64,000 bases of DNA from Parapedobacter composti (GTDB taxonomy: Bacteria > Bacteroidota > Bacteroidia > Sphingobacteriales > Sphingobacteriaceae), in the NCBI RefSeq assembly GCF_900112315.1, contig NZ_FOLL01000012.1, positions 87,149 through 151,148 on the forward strand, read 5' to 3'. The number at the start of each line of letters is the position of its first letter. Within the stretch, counting starts at the first letter, position 1. Shown piece by piece: positions 56,465-64,000 of this stretch. The translations under genes were made by a program, and so were the position numbers. The notes below the pieces were generated by a model. The model did not search any database. It was given only the letters and a program-made list of their open reading frames with translations, and had not been told where the DNA came from.

Positions 56465-57745
56465 ATGGCCACCGTAAGCGCAAAGGTTTATGAGCACCAC
56501 AAGAAAGCCGATGGAACGTACAATGTAAAGATCTGCGTCCATCACAAAAGTGAAAGAAAGTTTATTGACACCAATCACTTTGTTGTCAAGAAGCAACTCA
56601 CCAAAGATTTAAAAATCAAAGATCCTTTTATTGCGGACAAGGTCGAACAACAGCTAAGGGATTATCGAAAGATGATTAGCGACCTCGACGATCGATTGGA
56701 TTACTTCACCGCCGAATCCTTACGAGATTACTTGCGTGATAAAGATGAGGACGTCGACTTTATCAATTTTTGTACTCAACATATTGAACGTCTAAAAAAA
56801 GAGGGACGCAGTGGTTCGGCCAAAAATCAAGCAGTAATCCGTAATAGCCTTGTCGATTATTTCAAACGTCCATCCGTTTCCATTAAGGAAATCAATTCTA
56901 ACATGCTAATGGCGTATGAGCGTTATCTAAGATCCGAGCGGAAAATGACACGCTACAATCAAGATAGAAAACCTGTTGTTAAGACTGAAAAGGGATTGTC
57001 TGATAGTGGATTGCACAATCACATGAGAGATTTGCGAACATTATTTAATGCCGCAAGAGAAGTGTATAATAACGAAGACCTCGGCATCTACCGCATCAAG
57101 CATTATCCATTCAAGAAATACAAAGTTGGTTCCCCACCCCTCACCAAGAAAAGGAACAATACACTTGAACAAGTGCTGACCATAAGAGATTGTGTAACCG
57201 TCCCCGGAAGCCGTGCGGAATTGGCAAAGGAGCTTTATATGCTTTCGTTCTACCTCTGTGGCATAAATGCGGTAGACTTGTATCAAATAACAGAACGGGA
57301 CGTTAGAAATGGACGTTTAGACTATAACCGATCCAAGACACAAGGCAAGCGCAAGGACCATGCCTTTATCAGTATTAGCATTGTCGATGAAGCCAAGCCT
57401 TTATTGGAAAAATATTTAGGCAAATTACGTGAACGCTATTCAAGTGCCGATGCCCTTAATTGGGCATTATGTAAAGGCATGGAGCAATTACGCAAATTGA
57501 CAAGCATACCCGAAATAACTTTGTATTGGGCGAGACACACATTTGCAAACACGGCGAGGAATGATTGTCGTATGAGCAAAGACGATGTGGCTCTTGCGCT
57601 CAATCACGTTGACGAGGGTAATCGCACAACAGATATTTACATTGCCAAAGATTGGAAAATTGTGGATGACGTTCAGCGGAAAGTCATTGCACAGCTTAAA
57701 AAAGTTGAAATCAAGGTGATGAAGAAAATACAGGCAAAAAACTGA
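56465..57745 (+). CDS. Tyrosine-recombinase integrase (Bacteroidota island type)
   Basis: 426 residues. The N-terminal ~90 residues fit an arm-type DNA-binding domain (ATVSAKVYEHHKKADGTYNVKICVHHK), followed by a SAM-like domain (FINFCTQHIERLKKEGRSGSAKN). In the catalytic domain, Lys is in NRSKTQGKRKDH, Arg in YWARHTFANTA, His in LNHVDEGNRTTDIYI with the likely nucleophile Tyr. The first catalytic Arg is not seen at its usual place (FYLCGINAVDL in place of G-x-R), a change also familiar in Bacteroidota integrases. It excises and inserts an island, most likely at the adjacent tRNA-Met. Confidence 0.88.
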   Translation: MATVSAKVYEHHKKADGTYNVKICVHHKSERKFIDTNHFVVKKQLTKDLKIKDPFIADKVEQQLRDYRKMISDLDDRLDYFTAESLRDYLRDKDEDVDFINFCTQHIERLKKEGRSGSAKNQAVIRNSLVDYFKRPSVSIKEINSNMLMAYERYLRSERKMTRYNQDRKPVVKTEKGLSDSGLHNHMRDLRTLFNAAREVYNNEDLGIYRIKHYPFKKYKVGSPPLTKKRNNTLEQVLTIRDCVTVPGSRAELAKELYMLSFYLCGINAVDLYQITERDVRNGRLDYNRSKTQGKRKDHAFISISIVDEAKPLLEKYLGKLRERYSSADALNWALCKGMEQLRKLTSIPEITLYWARHTFANTARNDCRMSKDDVALALNHVDEGNRTTDIYIAKDWKIVDDVQRKVIAQLKKVEIKVMKKIQAKN

Positions 57746-57858
57746 ATAAAGAGCGTGGCCGCCTAATATGTAATAACTATCATCGTCGAATTGTATGAGG
57801 AATCTAATGCCCGTGCAATTCGATGGGATCATTTTTTAAAATGTAAATTCTGATTATC

Positions 57859-58014
57859 ATGAAAACTGTGTTTTGGTTTTTTATCACTTGTATTATCGCA
57901 ACAATAGGTTTCTTTGCCGCACTGTCCATGAAAACCCCATGGATTGGATTTGTTGTTGCTTTTGGTGTTTGGTTGATTTTCCTTTGGAACACGACAAAAC
58001 CGAGGAAGCATTAG
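57859..58014 (+). CDS. Small two-helix membrane protein (51 residues)
   Basis: Reading frame from ATG 57859 to TAG 58014. Two hydrophobic stretches (VFWFFITCIIATIGFFAAL and GFVVAFGVWLIFLWN) with SMKTPWI between and a basic tail (TKPRKH). No homologue recognised. It is between the integrase and the TonB receptor gene; coding potential rests only on the hydrophobic pattern and positive-inside tail. Confidence 0.4.
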   Translation: MKTVFWFFITCIIATIGFFAALSMKTPWIGFVVAFGVWLIFLWNTTKPRKH

Positions 58015-58249
58015 TTCTTTCCGCGGAGCATTACAAAATTCTCTATCAGTCCTTGACTGACTATACATCAATCAATTTGTATTATTGACGCCAATAGCAT
58101 CATCGGTTGTCACAATCAATAGAGTTTTACCTGTCGGTAAACGGGTTGGACTCCACGAAAAGTTCTTCTTGAGTTGATTTTTGTTCTTCTCGCGTGGTTA
58201 TTTCGAATCATTTTTATCCCAAATTCGCATCAAATTTAATTTATTAATA
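58015..58249. other. Non-coding region upstream of the siderophore receptor
   Basis: About 235 AT-rich bases without a supported gene. It should hold the promoter of the receptor-MFS-araC run and an iron or AraC regulator site; no box close to TAnnTTTG or clear dyad was identified by eye. Confidence 0.4.
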
Positions 58250-60670
58250 ATGATTCTAAATAATGTGGATTTGGATTTCTCAAGAGTTGCTGCGGTGATT
58301 TTTGCAATTATAGTAAATATTGGAAGTACCACTGCTCAACAAAAGCTATGGAACGTTAGCGGATATGTCTACGACATCGATGGCAACCCTATTGAGAACG
58401 CATCAGTAACAGTGAGTAACGTCCATCTTGGGACATCGACGGACGAGATGGGTTTTTTTAATATATCCGATATCGTCCTAGATTCTATAATTGTCAAGGT
58501 GTCAGCATTAGGTTACCAACACGAAACACAGACTGTTCATAAGCGAAATGTGGTCGAAAGCAATATCACCTTTGTTTGTAAGAAAAACGAAATAGCATTG
58601 CAACAGGTAACTATCACAGCCGATAAACGAGAGCGGTTATTACAAAATACCCCCTCCGCCGTTTCCGTAATCCAATCGGAAGATGTGGAAAAATTTCGGC
58701 TATGGAATCTGGCTGACTTGGGATCAGTGGCGCCCAATGTGCACATTCAAATGACCGGCAGCGATATGCATTCTTTCTCTATCAGAGGTATTGTACCTCC
58801 GGGGGGTGCGTCGTTTGATCAACCAGTTGCGGTTTATTTAGATGGTATATTACAGTACGATATCGCCAATACTATGGCGCTTCTATATAATATCGAACGC
58901 ATCGAAGTGTTAAGGGGACCTCAAGGAACTCTGTATGGTAGAAATGCGATGGCGGGGGTGATCAATATCATTACAAAAAAGCCAAACCTCGCTCAGGGTT
59001 CATTGGGTTTCGCAGAAGCAAGTATTGGAGATTTTGGTGCTCAGCGTTATGTTGTAGGAACAAGTATTCCGCTGTATAAAGATTTATCGGCTAATATAGC
59101 AGGTTTTGTTAATAAGTCAGACGGCTATTATACAAATGTCTATGATGGAAATCGATTTGATAAAAACCATCATGTTGGAGGTAGCGCTACAATAAGGTAC
59201 ATGCCATCCAGTGCTTGGGACATGAACATTAATTTTAAAATACAACACTCGGAAAATCATGGCACTTTTCCATTTATCCTATACGACCCCCAAAAAACAA
59301 TTTATCGACATGTAACCAATCAGGATACCTCCGGAAATGAAGTTCGGGATCTTTGGAATGTGTCCCTAAGTATGAAAAACCACAACAGGTGGTTTAACAT
59401 ACATAGCATCACAGCTTACCAATACAGTAACCGCTTTATAAAAGATGGTCGATGGGATTTTGATTGGACTCCGCGAGACATCAACAGTTCGGTGTATGTG
59501 GATTCGCCCAACGATAATGCATCGGGAACGCTGACACAGGAATTACGTTTTGATAACAACAATCTCGGCATGCCTAACTTATATTGGACTGTGGGAAGTT
59601 TTCTCCACTATCATCAGCGTAAGGAAATAGGCGTGATACATGTTGGCGAAGACGCCGTGTTCGATGGAGATAGCTATGCGCCATATCAACTACGGACACC
59701 CTCACAATTTTATAATGCGGGAATCGCAGTTTTCGGCCAGATGTCCTATACGATCTTACCAAAACTGGAAATTACAGCAGGGTTAAGATACGATTGGGAA
59801 AACAAATTAATGTATACCCAAACCGATATGATTAAGGAAGGAACGCCTGATACCGAAATCCAGCAACGTATGCGGATACCGGGAAAATATACCGCGTTCA
59901 CACATAAGGTGAATTTGAGTTTTAAACCTATGGACGCGATTATGTTTTATGGCACTTATTCCACAGGGTTCCGTGCGGGTGGTTTAAATAATCGAACAAG
60001 TATACCGGCATTTCTGACCTATGATCCAGAATTTTCAACGAATTGGGAGCTGGGACTCAAACTTAACGGTTTAGCCAATAAGTTTTCAGCTAGCTTCGCC
60101 GCATTCCATATCGACTGGCGAGATATGCAAGTCGCGATGTTTTTGCCTGGATCTACATTTGATGTAGCCCTGCAAAATGCTGGGAGGGCGGTAAGTTCCG
60201 GTTTAGAATTAGAAGTTTCGGCATTATTGGCAAAGGATCTTGAATTGGATTACGCATTTGGCTTTACTACTGGACGATATAAAAAAATGGCTACCCCGGA
60301 TCCCACCAAAGGCGATGAAATAGATTTGTCAGGCAATCGACTCATTTCCCAGCCTGATTTCACGTCTATGTTGGTCGCACAGTACAGTTATCCAATAGCT
60401 CCGAAAATCATTGGTACCGCCCGGCTGGAATGGAATCATATCGGATTTCAATCTTTTGACATCGCAAACTCTATTAGCCAGCGATCTTACCCGCTATTCA
60501 ACGTGAGGCTTCAAGCAAACTATCAACAGATAGGAATCGCTTTCTGGATGAAAAATATTTTCAACCACCGATATATTTCAAGTATTTATGCTTCGGGTTC
60601 ACCTTTCGTTGTTCTCGGAGCCCCCGGAAATTACGGCTTAACTCTGTCTCTTAGATTTCAGAATCGATGA
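58250..60670 (+). CDS. TonB-dependent siderophore receptor with carboxypeptidase-like N-terminal domain
   Basis: 806 residues from ATG 58250 (MILNNVDLDFSRVAAVIFAIIVNIGSTTAQQK, signal peptide); the frame opens at 58181 with an unlikely extension. Residues ~35-120 are a CarboxypepD-regulatory-like (NTD) domain (GYVYDIDGNPIENASVTVSNVHLGTSTDEMGFF). The plug follows (TADKRERLLQNTPSAVSVIQSEDVE, LRGPQGTLYGRNAMAGVINIITKKP), then the barrel with STGFRAGGLNNRT, ending LSLRFQNR. The plug/barrel wording is of the FyuA/ferric-siderophore kind. The MFS gene downstream overlaps by 4 nt. The ligand is probably a ferric siderophore, possibly scavenged from other microbes. Confidence 0.85.
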   Translation: MILNNVDLDFSRVAAVIFAIIVNIGSTTAQQKLWNVSGYVYDIDGNPIENASVTVSNVHLGTSTDEMGFFNISDIVLDSIIVKVSALGYQHETQTVHKRNVVESNITFVCKKNEIALQQVTITADKRERLLQNTPSAVSVIQSEDVEKFRLWNLADLGSVAPNVHIQMTGSDMHSFSIRGIVPPGGASFDQPVAVYLDGILQYDIANTMALLYNIERIEVLRGPQGTLYGRNAMAGVINIITKKPNLAQGSLGFAEASIGDFGAQRYVVGTSIPLYKDLSANIAGFVNKSDGYYTNVYDGNRFDKNHHVGGSATIRYMPSSAWDMNINFKIQHSENHGTFPFILYDPQKTIYRHVTNQDTSGNEVRDLWNVSLSMKNHNRWFNIHSITAYQYSNRFIKDGRWDFDWTPRDINSSVYVDSPNDNASGTLTQELRFDNNNLGMPNLYWTVGSFLHYHQRKEIGVIHVGEDAVFDGDSYAPYQLRTPSQFYNAGIAVFGQMSYTILPKLEITAGLRYDWENKLMYTQTDMIKEGTPDTEIQQRMRIPGKYTAFTHKVNLSFKPMDAIMFYGTYSTGFRAGGLNNRTSIPAFLTYDPEFSTNWELGLKLNGLANKFSASFAAFHIDWRDMQVAMFLPGSTFDVALQNAGRAVSSGLELEVSALLAKDLELDYAFGFTTGRYKKMATPDPTKGDEIDLSGNRLISQPDFTSMLVAQYSYPIAPKIIGTARLEWNHIGFQSFDIANSISQRSYPLFNVRLQANYQQIGIAFWMKNIFNHRYISSIYASGSPFVVLGAPGNYGLTLSLRFQNR

Positions 60671-61863
60671 AGACGAATGCTAAATACGCTATTATTGGCT
60701 TATTATATTTCACACAATCCATCCCCATAGCATTTATGGGAACGGCGTTGCTAACCATCATGCGTTCGGAAGGCATTGGATTGGATAAAATTGGCTATTT
60801 ATCGCTTGTTATGATTCCCTATGCCCTAAGTTTCTTATGGGCGCCACTCGTAGATCGATTTGGTAGCAGTTACTTCAAATGGGTATCCACTGCGAGTATA
60901 TTGTATGCATTATTTCTTTTTCCGGCGAGCTTTCTATACGTCGATAACTTATACGGGTTGCTTATATTGTTTACCCTTGCGATCTTTTGTATGAGTGTAC
61001 AGGATATCGCCATGGATGCGTTCGCAATTACATCATTAACGGATAAGGAAAAGAGTATCGGGAACGGGTTACAAGCAGGTGGCGGGTATTTTGGATTATT
61101 AATTGGCGGTGGCGGAGTACTACTTGTCTATGACCGATTGGGGTGGGATGCAACTATTACATTGCTGACTGTTGTAACACTTATTCCGGTGATAGCTACA
61201 ATCCGTTATAATAAATACAGTAAGAAACCGGACACAAGATCGGACGTTTCGATACGACAAATGCTTGAATATTTTAAAGATGCTAAATTTAAAAAATGGA
61301 TACCTCTTTTGCTTTTATTGAAAATCCCTGCCAATGTCGCTTTTTATTTTTCTAATCCTCAGTTGATAGACAAAGGTCTCGGTCTCGCCGAAGTCGGATA
61401 TATTTTCGGTATATGGGGCATGGGCGCTGCGGTGGCTTCTGGGCTTGTCGCTGGCCTTGTTTTTAAGCGAGCAGAAATACGGACGAAGTTGATAATTGCT
61501 ATTGTGGCCAATATCATAGCCATTGCCTCAGCATTTCTATTAAGCTATGTTTCATCTTCACAAACAACTATAATTATATTTCTATGCTTGGCTATGGGTA
61601 GTATGCTCGGTTTAACCGGCATGATATTAAACGATGTGGCTATGCGACATGTTCGAAGTGGCGTGGAGGCAACAGATTACTCACTGCAAAACTTTCTGTC
61701 CAGCTTATTCTATAATCCGATAATATTCGTGTCGGGATATATTGCTCAAAATTTCGGATATCCTGTCCTATTTGTATGTATTGCGGGGATAATCTTGGTA
61801 CAGCTAGTTTTTATGTCAACATACAAGAGTATAAAACCGAACGAGTGGGAAGATGTTGTTTAG
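60667..61863 (+). CDS. MFS permease, RhtX/FptX siderophore-uptake type
   Basis: 398 residues, 12 predicted helices. It begins KYAIIGLLYFTQSIPIAFMGTALLTIMRSEGIGLDKIGYLSLVMIPYALSFLWAPLVDRFG and contains SVQDIAMDAFAITSLTDKEKSIGNGLQAGGGYFGLLIGGGG, the AmpG-like arrangement seen in RhtX and FptX. These single permeases carry ferric siderophore across the inner membrane, replacing an ABC system. The start overlaps the receptor stop (ATGA), so they form one operon. AmpG-type muropeptide import is an alternative, less likely given the receptor. Confidence 0.82.
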   Translation: MKTNAKYAIIGLLYFTQSIPIAFMGTALLTIMRSEGIGLDKIGYLSLVMIPYALSFLWAPLVDRFGSSYFKWVSTASILYALFLFPASFLYVDNLYGLLILFTLAIFCMSVQDIAMDAFAITSLTDKEKSIGNGLQAGGGYFGLLIGGGGVLLVYDRLGWDATITLLTVVTLIPVIATIRYNKYSKKPDTRSDVSIRQMLEYFKDAKFKKWIPLLLLLKIPANVAFYFSNPQLIDKGLGLAEVGYIFGIWGMGAAVASGLVAGLVFKRAEIRTKLIIAIVANIIAIASAFLLSYVSSSQTTIIIFLCLAMGSMLGLTGMILNDVAMRHVRSGVEATDYSLQNFLSSLFYNPIIFVSGYIAQNFGYPVLFVCIAGIILVQLVFMSTYKSIKPNEWEDVV

Positions 61864-61903
61864 TGATTTTCCTTATTTATATTTTAAGCGTAATTTTAGA
61901 CAT

Positions 61904-62995
61904 ATGAATCTAGATCTTATTGCCACTATGTTGATAGCAGGAGGATTGCTATTGTTATCGTTTCTACATCTCAGTAACGTGACGTCCGTTAATCGGAGAG
62001 CCAATCTATTATTTGGCATTTTTACATTTCAATGGTCGACTTTCTGGCTTGATGAGCTTTTATTTTCTGAACACCTCAATACAACAAGTGCCGTATTTAT
62101 CATATTAAGGACGTTTCAATTTTTAGTACCAATAACCTTCTTTTTAAGTGTCAAATTTTATACCGAACCAGACACAAGGTTAACTTGGAAGCATGGAGGG
62201 ATAGCCATTGCGCCCGCGGTATTTTTATTATATCTATTATTTAGGCCAAGCGTTAAAAACGAGTTATTTGAAGTTGGCTCTATCGTATTTTTCCTAGGGC
62301 ACTCCGTATTTTACATAATATGGGCACATGCGAAAATTTTAAAACACCAGCGTGCAATTAAGTCCTTTCATTCCTATACCGAAAAAATAGACCTGCGTTG
62401 GATTAAATATATTACTTATAGCTTTATCGGATCAGCAACTATCGTCACGGCGTACAATTTTTTGACGAAAGCAGAGTCGCTCAGTATCTACATCAATCTA
62501 TTCTTCGTTGCGGTAGTTTATCTAGTTGCATTTTATTCGCTTCGACAAAAGGAGATCTACCCTCAGGGAATAGAGCTCTCCGACATCGTCAGCAATAATA
62601 CGCTAATTGAGCAACAAACAGACGTTCCTAAGGTCAAGGTCATAGAGGATGCTGACTTGCATCAACTAAAGGAAAAATTGCTCCGACTTATGGAACTCGA
62701 AAAGCCTTATCTCAATAGTGAGCTCAATCTTGTTAAGCTCGCTGAACAAATGAATTTAACTACCCACCAATTATCTTATTTAATAAACAACGCAATGGGA
62801 GAGAATTTCTTCAATTTTATTAATCGATATCGGGTTCGCAAAGCCAAGGAACTATTAAAAAATTCAGATTATGACCATTTAAATGTCCTCGTTATAGCTT
62901 ATGAATCTGGATTTAATTCGAAAACCTCCTTTAATAACACTTTCAAAAAAATGACAAACTATACACCAACAGAGTATAGAAAAAGCAGTGTTTAG
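61904..62995 (+). CDS. Membrane-anchored AraC-family regulator
   Basis: 363 residues from ATG 61904; an ATG at 61853 overlapping the MFS end is also possible. The N-terminal ~225 residues hold about seven membrane helices (MLIAGGLLLLSFLHL, FIILRTFQFLVPITFFLSV and others). The C-terminal ~110 residues are an AraC DNA-binding domain with two helix-turn-helix units (NLVKLAEQMNLTTHQLSYLINNAMGENFFNFINRYRVRKAKELL, then VLVIAYESGFNSKTSFNNTFKKMTNYTPTEYRKS). Likely senses a membrane signal or the siderophore and controls the receptor-MFS operon. It follows the MFS gene by 40 nt. Confidence 0.85.
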   Translation: MNLDLIATMLIAGGLLLLSFLHLSNVTSVNRRANLLFGIFTFQWSTFWLDELLFSEHLNTTSAVFIILRTFQFLVPITFFLSVKFYTEPDTRLTWKHGGIAIAPAVFLLYLLFRPSVKNELFEVGSIVFFLGHSVFYIIWAHAKILKHQRAIKSFHSYTEKIDLRWIKYITYSFIGSATIVTAYNFLTKAESLSIYINLFFVAVVYLVAFYSLRQKEIYPQGIELSDIVSNNTLIEQQTDVPKVKVIEDADLHQLKEKLLRLMELEKPYLNSELNLVKLAEQMNLTTHQLSYLINNAMGENFFNFINRYRVRKAKELLKNSDYDHLNVLVIAYESGFNSKTSFNNTFKKMTNYTPTEYRKSSV

Positions 62996-63278
62996 TCTTA
63001 ATTATTCTACATATATAGGTGCGCTGTACCTCATTGTTTACCCCGCATTTAAGTGTGTTGATTAACAATGTAGAATCAGTCGCCACATGAAAACATTGAT
63101 TACAATTCGGGTAGCCGTCTAAATGGAACGATAACTATTTGTGCGACTTTACAAACGTATACCCATAAGTTACTGGTTAATAGGTTTTTATTTCGGTTTT
63201 TGATTTGGTTCAACTTTATAACGAAGAGCGTTTTACAAATCTTATGCCTTTAGTTTTGCTGTTAAAATTTAAATTGAC
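62996..63278. other. Non-coding gap after araC
   Basis: About 280 AT-rich bases; no gene, tRNA or repeat is recognised. It may hold the end of the cargo and the left flank of the transposase remnant. Confidence 0.4.
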
Positions 63279-63329
63279 TTGGCTTGGCTGAACTTGCAAG
63301 TCATCAAAAAACAAAAGATAATATTAATG

Positions 63330-63735
63330 ACAAATTTCGTTAGGGGCTCGATTTCAATCGACGCAGATTTGATTATAATTCAAGACGTATTGGTGGAGTA
63401 CAAATACATTGAAGAGTGGGAAAAAGGATTCGATTCTTTTAAGGAACTTCATGTATCTAATGCAATGAAGACGATCGTGCATTGGGATATAGAACATGAT
63501 ATAGATTATATTTTTAGTGTGAAAGAGAACAAGGGGGGATTCTACTGGAACTTATGGTAGGTGATTTAACCACACGCCTCAATGAAAAATATAATTTGGA
63601 GGCACAGCAACACTACGTTGATAACGTACTCTGTCGTATCAAGTCCATATCGGAGAGACTACAAGTCGCTACAAAACAAGTGATATATACGAGTTAAACG
63701 AAATGGAAAAAATGCGCTTGGATTTGATGCTATAG
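63330..63735 (+). pseudogene. Degenerate transposase remnant (ISAs1-like)
   Basis: An open frame to 63560 encodes KTIVHWDIEHDIDYIFSVKENKGG, which resembles the ISAs1-family stretch (A)-x-x-I-(x)-x-x-x-DY-x-x-x-VK-x-N-x-(x). After a frame change the following bases read VGDLTTRLNEKYNLEAQQHY and IKSISERLQVATKQVIYTS, like the family's later region (SIxxE...YYISS). The start codon, catalytic acids and ends cannot be placed, and stops interrupt it. A dead IS fragment; the family assignment is tentative. Confidence 0.4.
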
Positions 63736-63751
63736 CTACGAGTTTTGCCAG

Positions 63752-63899
63752 TGTAAGCTTCCCCGAAAAAAAGACTGTTAGAGAATAGAAAATGATTGAT
63801 AACTTTAACAGTGTATTATGAAAGGGAAACGATTCAAACCGGAGCAGATCAGTAAGATCCTTAAGGAATTCGAGGCTGGTAAAAGCGTTCAGGAAATCA
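63752..63899 (+). mobile_element. IS3-family element A, left end, interrupted by element B
   Basis: The left end TGTAAGCTTCCCCGAAAAA at 63752 is followed by an orfA start at 63818. The orfA is cut at 63899, where element B begins with a very similar end. The right part of A should lie beyond B, outside the window. Confidence 0.65.
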
Positions 63900-63904
63900 T
63901 GTAA
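63818..63904 (+). pseudogene. IS3-family OrfA fragment (element A)
   Basis: MKGKRFKPEQISKILKEFEAGKSVQEI resembles the N-terminal helix-turn-helix of IS3-type OrfA (K-R-F-x-x-E-Q-I-x-x-x-L-K-E-x-E-A-G). The frame breaks at the start of element B, giving a premature stop after Met28. Confidence 0.7.
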
Positions 63905-64000
63905 TCTTCCCTAAAAACAGCTACGATTATTAATGTAGTTTTATAATTTTAGGGACAATGAAAAAGAGCAATTTCAGCGAGGCGCAGATCATCAAGATTC
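63900..64000 (+). mobile_element. IS3-family element B, left end
   Basis: The end TGTAATCTTCCCTAAAAAC at 63900 matches the end of element A in about 15 of 19 positions. It is inserted in codon 28 of element A's OrfA. It continues past the window end. Confidence 0.65.
63958..64000 (+). CDS. IS3-family OrfA, 3' end outside window (element B)
   Basis: From ATG 63958: MKKSNFSEAQIIKI, the usual IS3-type OrfA start (K-x-x-x-F-x-x-x-Q-I-I-K-I). Only 14 residues are visible, 58 bp from the element end. Confidence 0.7.
   Translation, partial: MKKSNFSEAQIIKI

Larger units (their letters stand above)
56276..64000. mobile_element. Probable genomic island at tRNA-Met, left part
   Basis: A tyrosine integrase reads away from the tRNA 3' end, and from there to the window end the DNA is clearly more AT-rich than the core genes to the left. 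Cargo is an iron-siderophore uptake set, ending in insertion-sequence remnants. No second copy of the tRNA 3' end (attR) appears before 64000, so the far end is outside the window or lost. Attachment at the tRNA is inference. Confidence 0.5.

Overview
The window looks like a stretch of chromosome from a Bacteroidota bacterium, most likely of the Sphingobacteriaceae type. Many genes follow the Bacteroidota -7 promoter box TAnnTTTG, and Shine-Dalgarno sequences are largely absent. The gene families agree: a TonB-dependent receptor, an AmtB-porin pair, a DUF4468-like protein, a YXWGXW-type secreted protein and a Bacteroidota-type integrase. Most of the window (1 to about 56.3 kb) is ordinary core genome of moderate GC; the last 7.7 kb is visibly more AT-rich and carries mobile DNA.

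Layout. 1-9.5 kb: end of a TonB receptor, class II aldolase (fbaA), an AGCS amino-acid symporter, guaA with an overlapping periplasmic-binding-protein-like lipoprotein, an RsmB-type methyltransferase, a thioredoxin gene missing its 3' end, and a DUF202 protein. 9.6-16.2 kb: tRNA-Leu and an RND efflux operon (tetR-tolC-adaptor-pump) on the minus strand. 16.3-23.3 kb: DEAD-box helicase, single-domain response regulator, mqo-pnuC-acyl-CoA-dehydrogenase-like operon, ispE, a YdeI-like protein and a bcp-type peroxiredoxin. 23.3-32.4 kb: xerD, a rsmI-SHOCT-lnt-ribE run, serS, and a SGNH hydrolase-pncB-methyltransferase operon. 32.4-43.1 kb: small proteins, a repeat-rich secreted protein, an mlaE-mlaF-mlaD lipid transport operon, mtaB divergent from thyA-folA-mscS, and a patatin-mgsA-coaA operon. 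43.4-56.3 kb: ammonium transporter and porin, htpG, tRNA-His, a fused HAD-phosphatase/GT20 enzyme that I read as glucosylglycerol-phosphate synthase/phosphatase, a DUF389 protein, yqgE, surE, a diacylglycerol-kinase-like protein, a HAD hydrolase and tRNA-Met.

56.3-64 kb is a probable genomic island beginning at tRNA-Met. It carries a tyrosine integrase, a 51-residue membrane protein, an iron-siderophore uptake module (TonB receptor, RhtX/FptX-like MFS permease, membrane-anchored AraC regulator), and then insertion-sequence wreckage. The wreckage is an ISAs1-like remnant and two related IS3-family elements, the second inserted inside the first. The right end of the island is outside the window.

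I found no clearly new multi-gene system. The points most worth checking are the fused osmolyte enzyme (easily mis-annotated as trehalose synthesis), the truncated thioredoxin beside a repeat-like 240-bp segment, the paired palindromes controlling the efflux operon, the very short or absent 5' leaders, and the nested IS structure. Coordinates were read by hand from the sequence; family names rest on recognised motifs, not on searches.
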